DNA from: Idiomarina abyssalis
GTDB taxonomy: Bacteria > Pseudomonadota > Gammaproteobacteria > Enterobacterales > Alteromonadaceae
Assembly (NCBI RefSeq): GCF_900116625.1
Contig: NZ_FPBE01000001.1
Span: forward strand, 124,001-188,000
Direction of reading: 5' to 3'
Length of the DNA: 64,000 nucleotides
The notes below the pieces were generated by a model that saw only the letters and a program-made list of their open reading frames with translations, made no database searches and was not told the origin of the DNA. How positions within the stretch are numbered: position 1 is the stretch's first letter; each line of letters begins with the position of its first letter. Position numbers and translations under genes: made by a program. Shown piece by piece: positions 1-7,399 of this stretch.

Positions 1-528
1 TTGCCAGTGTGTGTCACGCACACCATTAGGGCGTAATCGCGAAACCTCACCTGCGGGAAAAAGAATAACGCAGCCTTCGTTATGGAGGTGACTGTGTATG
101 CTCCGAATGTCTTTACGGTTAGGCTTTCCTGCAAAAACGTTAACCGGCAATAATAACGAATTAAGAGGCTCGAGTGCAGAAAGCCATTCGTTGGCGACTA
201 TTTTCACATCGCTACGTACTTCACTGACTAACTTTAGCAAGGCCAATCCATCGAGAGAGCCAATGGGGTGGTTAGCAATAATGACTAAACGTCCATTGAC
301 AGGAATGTTGTCAATTGCCTGTGATGAATAAGCGTAAGTGAAATTAAAATAATCCAGAGCATGTTCAACAAAGTCGATGCCTTCCAGCGCAGGAGAACTT
401 CTTCCAAACTCTTGAATGTCCTCTTCGTGTAACAGGTTTCTCAAAAACCAGGCAGTTGGCCTTTCCAGCCAGGGTTTACCTTTAATATTGGGAAGCTTGT
501 CGCTAACAACTTTATCAACAGATAACAT
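1..528 (-). CDS. Lysophospholipid acyltransferase family protein (partial, C-terminus off window)
   Basis: The minus-strand frame is open from an ATG at 526-528 to the left edge (176 codons), so only the N-terminal part is present. It carries the signature of glycerolipid acyltransferases: NHPIGSLDG, which fits the H-X4-D catalytic motif (about residues 89-97), and later FPAGEVSR, which fits the acyl-acceptor binding motif. Proteins of this type transfer an acyl chain to a lysophospholipid or ornithine lipid at the inner membrane. The N-terminal extension before the acyltransferase domain resembles the hemolysin-type or OlsA-like long members, but the rest of the protein is needed to say which. 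It follows the M28 peptidase gene on the same strand but is separated from it by a terminator, so it is probably transcribed separately. Family assignment is firm, substrate unknown. Confidence 0.8.
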   Translation of the reverse strand, partial: MLSVDKVVSDKLPNIKGKPWLERPTAWFLRNLLHEEDIQEFGRSSPALEGIDFVEHALDYFNFTYAYSSQAIDNIPVNGRLVIIANHPIGSLDGLALLKLVSEVRSDVKIVANEWLSALEPLNSLLLPVNVFAGKPNRKDIRSIHSHLHNEGCVILFPAGEVSRLRPNGVRDTHWQ

Positions 529-604
529 AAGTGCTCCGGCTGTGCAGTTATCGATATCAAAAGTTTAAGCAGCATTAATGACAGTTTAATGACGTTAAGA
601 CACT

Positions 605-625
605 AAAAAGGGGCCTTGCGGCCCC
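605..625 (-). terminator. Intrinsic terminator of the M28 peptidase gene
   Basis: Read on the minus strand, a GGGGCC stem, a four-base loop (GCAA) and a GGCCCC stem are followed by five T residues. It lies about 30 bases past the stop codon of the peptidase gene. Confidence 0.85.
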
Positions 626-655
626 TGAGTCTTTAACTAAGGTTTCTCTATAAGC

Positions 656-2302
656 TTAGTCGTTAAATTGCTTACCGAAAAACGACTCTTCCAGCCACTG
701 TGGACGTTGATCAGCGTTCGCAATCTCTTTACCAATAGCAAAGTTAATGTTGGTAAAACGCGCTCCTGCTTCGTAGTTTATATCCAGGTTCAGTCCGTCG
801 CTCGGCTTGTGATAATGCTCGGCGAAAAACTTACCCCAGACCTCACCACCGTCTTCACCTTCAGTACGAGAATTAAAGCCCGTCATCAGGAATACGGCCG
901 GGATGCCTTTTTTAACCAGAGTGTAGTGATCTGAACGGGTAAAAATAGCCTGTTCCGGCATTGGATCCGGGCTTTGTTCAGTATCAAACTGCTTTGCAGC
1001 CTTGCTGACCGTTTCACCCAAAGTGGAATGTGAAGCGCCAAAAGCAATGATATCGGCAAAATCATAAAGCAGTACCGGCATATCCAGGTTAACGTTAGCG
1101 ACAATACTGTTTAACGGAACAGTCGGGTTATTGGCGAAGTAGTCGGCACCCAATAATCCTTTTTCTTCTGCCGTAACAGATAAGAACATAATTGAGCGAT
1201 CAAATTCCTGCCCTGACTCAACGAATAAACGAGCGGTTTCTAACATAACTGAAACGCCGCTGGCATTATCCATCGCACCATTGTTGATGTTGTCCTCGCG
1301 GCTCATATCTTTGATAACACCAATATGATCGGAGTGTGCTGTGTAGACAACGTACTCATCTTTCAGTGTGTCATGAGAGCCGGGTAATACGGCAGCAACG
1401 TTAGGGCTGGTAATTTCTTCGTGGCGAGACTCGCGTGCCAGAGTCACTGTACCTTCTAACTCAAACCCTTTTGGCGAGAAGTCGGGGTCCTCTTCGATTT
1501 GCTCAAAAATTTTACTCAGTTCAGTTGGTGCATTAGCAAATAACTGCGCTGCAGGTTCATCGTCAAGGTAGGCGGAGCCCATCAGTTGTTGCTCTTCGCC
1601 TTTGGGAAGACCGTTTGGACCAAGCCAGGTCATACGAGGTGTTTTTGTGTAATAAACACTGGTTTCATACTTACGCGTTTTTTCTCTTACAGGCGTATGC
1701 AGGGTAATGATTCCAACTGCACCTTTATCACGAGCAATATCGGTTTTTATGTTAGCTAAGTGAGCGCCTTCTTCGCTTGGCAGAAAACCGGGGCGACCAG
1801 TCAGCATAACCACAATTTTACCGTCAACGTTAAGGCCGTCGTAGTCGTTTAAACCAAATTCAGGCGCTTCCATGCCATATCCAACGAAGACCAGAGGTGC
1901 TGAGATCTCATCTTTTTCGCTGTAATGGCTGGGGCCGGTAATAAACTGTTTCGGAAATTCAAATTCAACCACTTCACCATTGCTTTCAAAGCTCATGCTG
2001 GCGCTGTTTTCTTTTAGGGTACTTTTGCGAAACGGAATACGCTGGTAGAAGCTGCCATCATCTCCAGCAGGTTCCAGACCGAGTTTTTTAAACTCAGAAA
2101 CAATGTAGTTCGACGCAATTTCGTGCCCTTCGCTGCCAGTTTGACGGCCTTTTAAGTCATCATCGGCAAGAAATTCTAAATGAGCACGTAGATTTGTTTC
2201 GTCGGCACTAACATCAATAGTTTGTGACTTTGTCTCCGGCGCACCGCACGCTGCAACAAGCAAGCTAAGCGCTGCGGGTAAGAGAATATGGGATGGCTTC
2301 AT
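656..2302 (-). CDS. M28 family zinc aminopeptidase, lipoprotein
   Basis: A 548-residue exported peptidase. The N-terminus has a lipoprotein signal peptide with lipobox LVAAC (Cys19), so it should be lipid-anchored in the envelope. A PA-like inserted domain (about 110-250) precedes the M28 catalytic domain. The zinc and catalytic motifs are visible in order: TAHSDHIG, GAMDNASGVSV (bridging Asp), TAEEKGLLGADYF (catalytic Glu pair), NLDMPV, and a late SDHYTLVKKGIPAVF carrying the last His ligand. Family members remove N-terminal amino acids from peptides. The gene is monocistronic, divergent from the TonB receptor gene and followed by a strong terminator. It fits the peptide-scavenging character of the region. 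Exact specificity cannot be read from sequence. Confidence 0.9.
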   Translation of the reverse strand: MKPSHILLPAALSLLVAACGAPETKSQTIDVSADETNLRAHLEFLADDDLKGRQTGSEGHEIASNYIVSEFKKLGLEPAGDDGSFYQRIPFRKSTLKENSASMSFESNGEVVEFEFPKQFITGPSHYSEKDEISAPLVFVGYGMEAPEFGLNDYDGLNVDGKIVVMLTGRPGFLPSEEGAHLANIKTDIARDKGAVGIITLHTPVREKTRKYETSVYYTKTPRMTWLGPNGLPKGEEQQLMGSAYLDDEPAAQLFANAPTELSKIFEQIEEDPDFSPKGFELEGTVTLARESRHEEITSPNVAAVLPGSHDTLKDEYVVYTAHSDHIGVIKDMSREDNINNGAMDNASGVSVMLETARLFVESGQEFDRSIMFLSVTAEEKGLLGADYFANNPTVPLNSIVANVNLDMPVLLYDFADIIAFGASHSTLGETVSKAAKQFDTEQSPDPMPEQAIFTRSDHYTLVKKGIPAVFLMTGFNSRTEGEDGGEVWGKFFAEHYHKPSDGLNLDINYEAGARFTNINFAIGKEIANADQRPQWLEESFFGKQFND

Positions 2303-2393
2303 GTTGTATCCTTTGGTTTTATTTTTATCATAATAGCTGAGCTAGTGTACCGCAGCAGCTAAAAGACGACCAGAGTAGATAGTTGAAAGAGTG

Positions 2394-2438
2394 TTGCAAA
2401 ACGTATCAAGGTTTTGTAATGTTATATTATTACATTAA
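2394..2438 (+). promoter_or_regulatory. Promoter with overlapping Zur-type operator upstream of the TonB receptor
   Basis: A candidate -35 TTGCAA (2394-2399), a 17-base spacer and a -10 TAATGT (2417-2422) are seen. The -10 lies inside an imperfect palindrome at 2416-2438 with arms TAATGTTATA and TATTACATTA (9 of 10 pairs) around a central T. It closely matches the enterobacterial Zur consensus as I recall it (GAAATGTTATA-N-TATAACATTTC), differing at about four positions. Zur bound to zinc would block this promoter, so transcription would rise when zinc is scarce. Confidence 0.75.
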
Positions 2439-2463
2439 CAGCGCAGCTTTACTGGAGTAGTTT

Positions 2464-4587
2464 ATGAAATTGAATGCGTTGACCTTGGCTCTGTTAGCAA
2501 CCAGTACTGTTGCTCAAGCGCAGCAGGAAGAAGAACATGAGCACCTTAATGAGTACGAGGTGATCGTTATTAATGCAAGTCCGTTGGATAAAACGGCGCT
2601 TGAATCAGCGCAGCCGGTTAACATTATTTCGGGTGATGCGCTGAAACAGCTGCACGCGCACAGTTTGGGTGAAACACTGGCATTAGAGCCCGGCATTAAT
2701 AACACGCATTTTGCCAATGTCGCAGGCAGCCCTATTATTCGTGGCCTGGGTGGCCCGCGGGTGAAAATCACTCAAAATGGACTGGATACCGGAGATGTGT
2801 CGCGGGGAAGTCCTGACCATGCCGTCACAACGGAAACCAGTACGGCTAAACAAATTGAGGTGTTAAGAGGACCGGCAACACTACTGTATGGTAGTGGCGC
2901 AATTGGTGGTGTGATTAACGTTGTTGATAACCGCATCCCTTCAGAACCTGTTTATGGCTTACAGGGCAATGCGAATGCTTCGCTGTCCAATAATAATGAC
3001 AATAAAGAAGGTTCTTACGATTTACAAATAGGCAACGGGAAATGGGCACTTTATACCGATGCCTTTATTCGCCGTGCAGATGATTATGAAACACCTTCTT
3101 TTATGAATGATGAAGGCGAAGTCGTTGACCACGTTGAAAACACTTTTGTCGATGCCGAAGGCGGAACCGTTGGCGGCAGTTATCAATTTGATGACGGGTT
3201 CTTCGGCGTATCCTATCAGGGGCTCTATCAGGAATATGGCATTCCCGGCCACGCTCATGGTGAAGAAGAACATGAGGATGAGCATGGCGAAGAAGAAAAC
3301 CACGTTGAGGAGTCTGGCCCGTACGCTCATCTGGAACAAGAACGTATTCAGTTAGCGGGCCAGTGGCGCAATCCATTCAGTGGTTTTAATCGATTAGATT
3401 TTCGTGGCGCTTTGACGGATTATCAACATCAGGAAATTGAGGAAAACTTTGTATCCACTCAATTTGAAAACAAGCAAAAAGAAATACGACTGATTGGTCA
3501 GCATAAAGAAATCGCTGGCTGGGAAGGTGCTGTAGGTTGGCAGTGGGACATAAGCGATAAAGCGGCTTTTGGCGAAGAAGCTTTCACACCTAACACCTCT
3601 CGCCGCACTCAGGGGTTGTTCTGGGTGGTAGAACAGGAGTTTGGGGCGCACCATGTTGATCTAGGTGTTCGCCACGAGCGCACTTCGCTTTCAAGCGATG
3701 AGCAGAAGCTTGATACTTTTGATGCGACCTCTGCTTCTGCCGGTTATCTGTATCACTTCAGCGACCACACATCGGTTTCATTTAATTTAAGCCATGCAGA
3801 AAGAGCTCCGGCTGCAAATGAAGTGTTTGCCAATGGTAATCACTTTGCAACCCGGACTTATGAGCTGGGACTTGCTTATGAGTTGCATGAGGAAGAGGGG
3901 GGTGAGTATCACATTGAAGCAAGTGATACAGCGGTTAGCACCGAGACATCAAATAATATCGATGTTGGTTTCCATTACGAGAATGATAGCTTTCACGCCA
4001 ACGCTAATGTGTTCTATAACCGCGTTGATGACTTTATTTATGATGATTTTACTGGCTTGAACAGTGAACAAATCCATGGTGATGAAGGTCATGATGAACA
4101 TGAAGGCGAACATGAACATGAACATGAAGAAGCATTGCAAGTTGTTCAGTTCAGTCAGGTAGATGCAGAGCTTTACGGTTATGAGCTGGAGCTGGACTGG
4201 CAATTGAATGATCAATGGTCTGTGCACGGCTTTAGTGATTATACTCGTGCAAAACAGCGTGACGGTGACAATTTGCCGAGGATCCCTGCACAGCGAGTCG
4301 GTACCGAGTTGCGCTACCAGGCTGTTAGTTGGGATGGCTCACTTGGTTACACTCGTTATTTAGAGCAGGACAAAACGGCACTGAATGAAACCACGACCGA
4401 TGCCTATGGTTTACTGAACGCGAGCGTTAACTTGTATCCAGACTGGCTGGCAAATTACGGTGCAACCCTTTATTTAAAAGGGGAGAATCTAACCAACCAG
4501 TTAGGCTTTGTTCATAGCTCCTTCTTGAAAGAAGATGCACCGGTAACCGGCCGCCGTTTTCAGGCAGGCGTTTCTATTAGTTTTTAA
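2464..4587 (+). CDS. TonB-dependent outer-membrane receptor, zinc-type (ZnuD-like)
   Basis: A 707-residue TonB-dependent receptor with a signal peptide (cleavage near AQAQQ) and a plug domain (about 40-155, with IIRGLGGPRVKI and VLRGPATLLYGSGAIGGVINV), followed by a beta-barrel ending in the C-terminal Phe (VSISF) typical of outer-membrane proteins. Two extracellular-loop regions are very rich in His, Glu and Asp: around residues 262-280 (HAHGEEEHEDEHG) and around 540-560 (GDEGHDEHEGEHEHEHEE). Similar loops in Neisseria ZnuD bind zinc at the surface. The zinc assignment is supported independently by the Zur-like operator just upstream. It is a single-gene unit between that promoter and a downstream hairpin. 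Copper or nickel transport is the main alternative. Confidence 0.85.
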   Translation: MKLNALTLALLATSTVAQAQQEEEHEHLNEYEVIVINASPLDKTALESAQPVNIISGDALKQLHAHSLGETLALEPGINNTHFANVAGSPIIRGLGGPRVKITQNGLDTGDVSRGSPDHAVTTETSTAKQIEVLRGPATLLYGSGAIGGVINVVDNRIPSEPVYGLQGNANASLSNNNDNKEGSYDLQIGNGKWALYTDAFIRRADDYETPSFMNDEGEVVDHVENTFVDAEGGTVGGSYQFDDGFFGVSYQGLYQEYGIPGHAHGEEEHEDEHGEEENHVEESGPYAHLEQERIQLAGQWRNPFSGFNRLDFRGALTDYQHQEIEENFVSTQFENKQKEIRLIGQHKEIAGWEGAVGWQWDISDKAAFGEEAFTPNTSRRTQGLFWVVEQEFGAHHVDLGVRHERTSLSSDEQKLDTFDATSASAGYLYHFSDHTSVSFNLSHAERAPAANEVFANGNHFATRTYELGLAYELHEEEGGEYHIEASDTAVSTETSNNIDVGFHYENDSFHANANVFYNRVDDFIYDDFTGLNSEQIHGDEGHDEHEGEHEHEHEEALQVVQFSQVDAELYGYELELDWQLNDQWSVHGFSDYTRAKQRDGDNLPRIPAQRVGTELRYQAVSWDGSLGYTRYLEQDKTALNETTTDAYGLLNASVNLYPDWLANYGATLYLKGENLTNQLGFVHSSFLKEDAPVTGRRFQAGVSISF

Positions 4588-4598
4588 GTGTCTTAGAA

Positions 4599-4633
4599 AA
4601 CGCTGTCGCCTGAGTTCGGCGATAGCGTTTTCG
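4599..4633 (+). terminator. Intrinsic terminator after the TonB receptor gene
   Basis: Stem AACGCTGTCGCC (4599-4610) pairs with GGCGATAGCGTT (4618-4629) around a seven-base loop, with one G-U/mismatch position. The T run after it is short (TTTTC), so termination may be partial. Confidence 0.65.
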
Positions 4634-4680
4634 CGTCAGTTCACCGCAGCTCCCCCATTTTTATTCTGAATTTTGTTAGT

Positions 4681-6948
4681 ATGAATAACAGTAGACTAAC
4701 AACCGGATTGATAACCATGCCTTTTATACTTAATCGCCAAGTTCAGGCGGTTGCTGTTGTCCTTTTTAGTATTTTCAGCCTGTCAGTTTCAGCTAATGAC
4801 TTAACTATTGAACGTATTTTTAGTGGTTCGCCTTTAGCTGGCGAAACGCCCCGAGCGCTTAAGTTTGCGCCGGGAGGAAAATACCTTTCTTACTTAAAAG
4901 GCAGTGAGGAGAACCCTCAGCGTTACGATCTTTGGTTGTACGACATTGAAGCTGAAAAACATCAGCTGTTAGTTTCAGCTGACCAGTTGGCAACAGATGA
5001 AGTTGAATTGTCTGATGAAGAAAAAGCAAGGCGTGAACGTCAGCGTGTTAGTGGCAGCGGCATCATTGAGTACAGTTGGTCAGCTGAAGGCGATGCCTTG
5101 TTGTTCCCTTATAACGGCGATGTCTTTTATCACCAGCCGGGTAAATCAGAAACCCGGAAAATGACAAAAACTGAGGCTTTTGAAACGGATGTAAAATTCT
5201 CTCCAGAGGGGAATTACATTTCTTATATTCGTGAACAGAACCTGTATTTTGTGGATATAGCCAGCGGTGAGGAGCAGGCTGTTACAACCGAGGGCGGCGG
5301 TACTATCAAGTTTGGTATGGCTGAGTTTGTTGCTCAGGAAGAAATGAAGCGAATGACAGGGTACTGGTGGTCGCCCGACGAGTCGGCCATTGCACTCACT
5401 AAAGTTGATGAAAGTCCGGTACCCTTGGCAACTCGAAGTGAGATTTACGCCGACAGAATCGAGACGATACAGCAACGTTACCCTTTTGCCGGAAGCGATA
5501 ACGTCGATATTGATTTAGGTATTTATCGAATTAAAGACAGAAAAACCGATTGGTTAGAGTTGAATAGGCTGGGAGATGGCTATTTAGCCAGAGTGAAATG
5601 GGTTGGTGATAGTCAGCACTTAAGCTATCAGTGGCAAAGTCGTAATCAGCAAGAGCTGAATTTGCTCATTTATAATCGCCAGGAGAAAAGTGAGAGAGAA
5701 CTTCTGACAGAAACGTCGGATAGTTGGGTGAATCTTCATAACGACTTGCACTTCTTAGAAGACAATAAGCACTTTATTTGGGCTTCAGAGCGTAGCGGTC
5801 ACAAGCACCTTTATCTCTATCGTCTGGATGGCTCGCTAATTCGTCAGCTGAGTTCCGGCGATTGGCAGGTGGACGAATTGGAAGCCGTTGATGAGAGTAC
5901 AGGTGCGCTTTATTATACTGCCCGCAAAGAATCTCCGCTTGAATCTCATTTGTACCGGTCGCAGTTAAATTCGAGCTCAGCGGCAAATCCCACACGTATT
6001 ACTGAGCGTGAAGGAATGCATGATATTGAATTTTCCTCAGACGCTCGCTCTTACCTGGATACGTATTCATCGCCTCAGCAGCCTAAGCAGGTGAGTTTAC
6101 ACGGCCCAACCGGGAATCATCTGGCATGGCTGTCCGAGAATAAGATTACAGAAGACCATCCACTGTCTCCTTACTTGAGAAATTGGCGTTACCCTGAGTT
6201 TGGTGAGCTGGAAGCCTCGGATGGACAAACGCTCTATTACAAAATGACGAAACCCAGCGACTTTGATGCAGAGAAAAAATATCCCGTGCTTGTGTACGTT
6301 TATGGAGGTCCGGGCGCACAGAGAGTAACTAAGAGCTGGGGCAGTGAGTTTGTCCAGTATATGGCCCAACAGGGGTTTATTGTATTTACTCTGGACAATA
6401 GGGGTTCAGCAAACCGTGGAAAGAGTTTTGAAGCGCCTATTTATAAAAACATGGGTGGTCCGGAGATTGAAGACCAGGTTACCGGAGTGGAGTATTTGAC
6501 CAACTTACCTTTTGTGGATGCAGAGCGTATTGGTATTTACGGTCATAGTTACGGGGGCTATATGTCGTTGCTTGCTATGTTTAAAGCTCCTGAGCATTTC
6601 AAAGCCGGGGTTGCTGGCGCGCCAGTAACCGACTGGCGGTTGTATGACACGCATTACACCGAACGTTTTATGGGCATGCCGGATGAAGGTAACGCTTATG
6701 AGAACTCATCGGTTTTTCCTTACAGTAAGGACCTAAAAGGTGACTTGTTGATTTATCATGGCATGGCAGATGACAATGTTCTGTTTACTCACAGCACAAA
6801 ACTGTATAAGCAGTTGCAGGACAACGCTCAGTCGTTTGAAATGATGAACTACCCGGGTAAAAAGCACTCTATTAACGGGCGTAATACAAAAATCCATTTA
6901 TATTCAATGATTGCCCAATTTTTTCAACAAACCATTGGCGAACAATAG
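4681..6948 (+). CDS. Dipeptidyl-peptidase IV, S9B prolyl oligopeptidase family
   Basis: A 755-residue exported serine peptidase that removes Xaa-Pro or Xaa-Ala dipeptides from peptide N-termini. An N-terminal hydrophobic stretch (about residues 23-38, ending SVSAND) is a signal peptide. An eight-bladed propeller region (about 45-490) with the EE-type double-Glu segment (FVAQEEMKR) precedes the alpha/beta hydrolase domain. The catalytic triad is readable: Ser623 in GHSYGGYM, Asp697 in HGMADDNV, His729 in GKKHSI. All domains are full length. Two in-frame starts are possible: 4681 or the ATG at 4717 (MPFIL). Neither has a strong ribosome-binding site, and both leave a usable signal peptide. Together with the M28 and zinc proteases it suggests growth on peptides. 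Confidence 0.92.
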   Translation: MNNSRLTTGLITMPFILNRQVQAVAVVLFSIFSLSVSANDLTIERIFSGSPLAGETPRALKFAPGGKYLSYLKGSEENPQRYDLWLYDIEAEKHQLLVSADQLATDEVELSDEEKARRERQRVSGSGIIEYSWSAEGDALLFPYNGDVFYHQPGKSETRKMTKTEAFETDVKFSPEGNYISYIREQNLYFVDIASGEEQAVTTEGGGTIKFGMAEFVAQEEMKRMTGYWWSPDESAIALTKVDESPVPLATRSEIYADRIETIQQRYPFAGSDNVDIDLGIYRIKDRKTDWLELNRLGDGYLARVKWVGDSQHLSYQWQSRNQQELNLLIYNRQEKSERELLTETSDSWVNLHNDLHFLEDNKHFIWASERSGHKHLYLYRLDGSLIRQLSSGDWQVDELEAVDESTGALYYTARKESPLESHLYRSQLNSSSAANPTRITEREGMHDIEFSSDARSYLDTYSSPQQPKQVSLHGPTGNHLAWLSENKITEDHPLSPYLRNWRYPEFGELEASDGQTLYYKMTKPSDFDAEKKYPVLVYVYGGPGAQRVTKSWGSEFVQYMAQQGFIVFTLDNRGSANRGKSFEAPIYKNMGGPEIEDQVTGVEYLTNLPFVDAERIGIYGHSYGGYMSLLAMFKAPEHFKAGVAGAPVTDWRLYDTHYTERFMGMPDEGNAYENSSVFPYSKDLKGDLLIYHGMADDNVLFTHSTKLYKQLQDNAQSFEMMNYPGKKHSINGRNTKIHLYSMIAQFFQQTIGEQ

Positions 6949-6988
6949 GTTATAATATGTACATACCTTCCACTAACAAGGAGTGACT

Positions 6989-7381
6989 ATGCGCTTTTTA
7001 TCCCGCCGACTGGTTATGCCAAATGATTTGAACTTTGCTGGTTCGTTGTTTGGGGGCCGTATTTTAGAATGGATTGATGAGGAAGCTTATATTTTTGCCA
7101 GCTGCCAGTTAGAGGCGAAAAGCTTAGTAACGAAACATATTGGCGCTATAACTTTTGAAACCTCTGCGTTTCAGGGCGATGTTGTTGAATTCGGTCTGCA
7201 GGTTAAATCGGTAGGGCGTACGTCTTTAGCTATTACCTGTCTGGTTCGAAATAAACACACGAAGCAAAACATTTGTACTGCTGACGATATTGTTTTCGTT
7301 CACATTGATCCGGAAACACGTCAACCAACGCCGCATGGAAAAACCAAAGATCAGTTAGATGATATGCCAGAGCCGCTTTAA
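6989..7381 (+). CDS. Acyl-CoA thioesterase, hotdog fold (YciA/BFIT type)
   Basis: A 130-residue single hotdog-domain protein. The segments NDLNFAGSLFGGRILEWIDEEAY and VGRTSLAITC are characteristic of the YciA-like acyl-CoA thioesterases, which hydrolyse acyl-CoA to free acid and CoA in the cytoplasm. The Asn and Asp of the catalytic helix region (PNDLNFAG, WIDE) are present. I place the start at ATG 6989, because AAGGAG at 6978-6983 lies five bases before it; an earlier in-frame GTG at 6983 overlaps that ribosome-binding site and is less likely. It begins 40 bases after the peptidase gene and ends in a hairpin before a convergent gene. Confidence 0.85.
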   Translation: MRFLSRRLVMPNDLNFAGSLFGGRILEWIDEEAYIFASCQLEAKSLVTKHIGAITFETSAFQGDVVEFGLQVKSVGRTSLAITCLVRNKHTKQNICTADDIVFVHIDPETRQPTPHGKTKDQLDDMPEPL

Positions 7382-7397
7382 GCGGCCCTGGTATTTT
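7367..7397 (+). terminator. Hairpin terminator at the thioesterase 3' end
   Basis: CCAG and GCCGC arms pair with GCGGC and CTGG around a TTTAA loop, with one mismatch, followed by TATTTT. The stem includes the stop codon of the thioesterase gene and separates it from the convergent protease gene. Confidence 0.6.
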
Positions 7398-7399
7398 CG

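Noticed and set aside
98-331. Plus-strand frame opposite the acyltransferase
   Set aside because: The minus strand carries a continuous acyltransferase frame with catalytic motifs, so this is a shadow.
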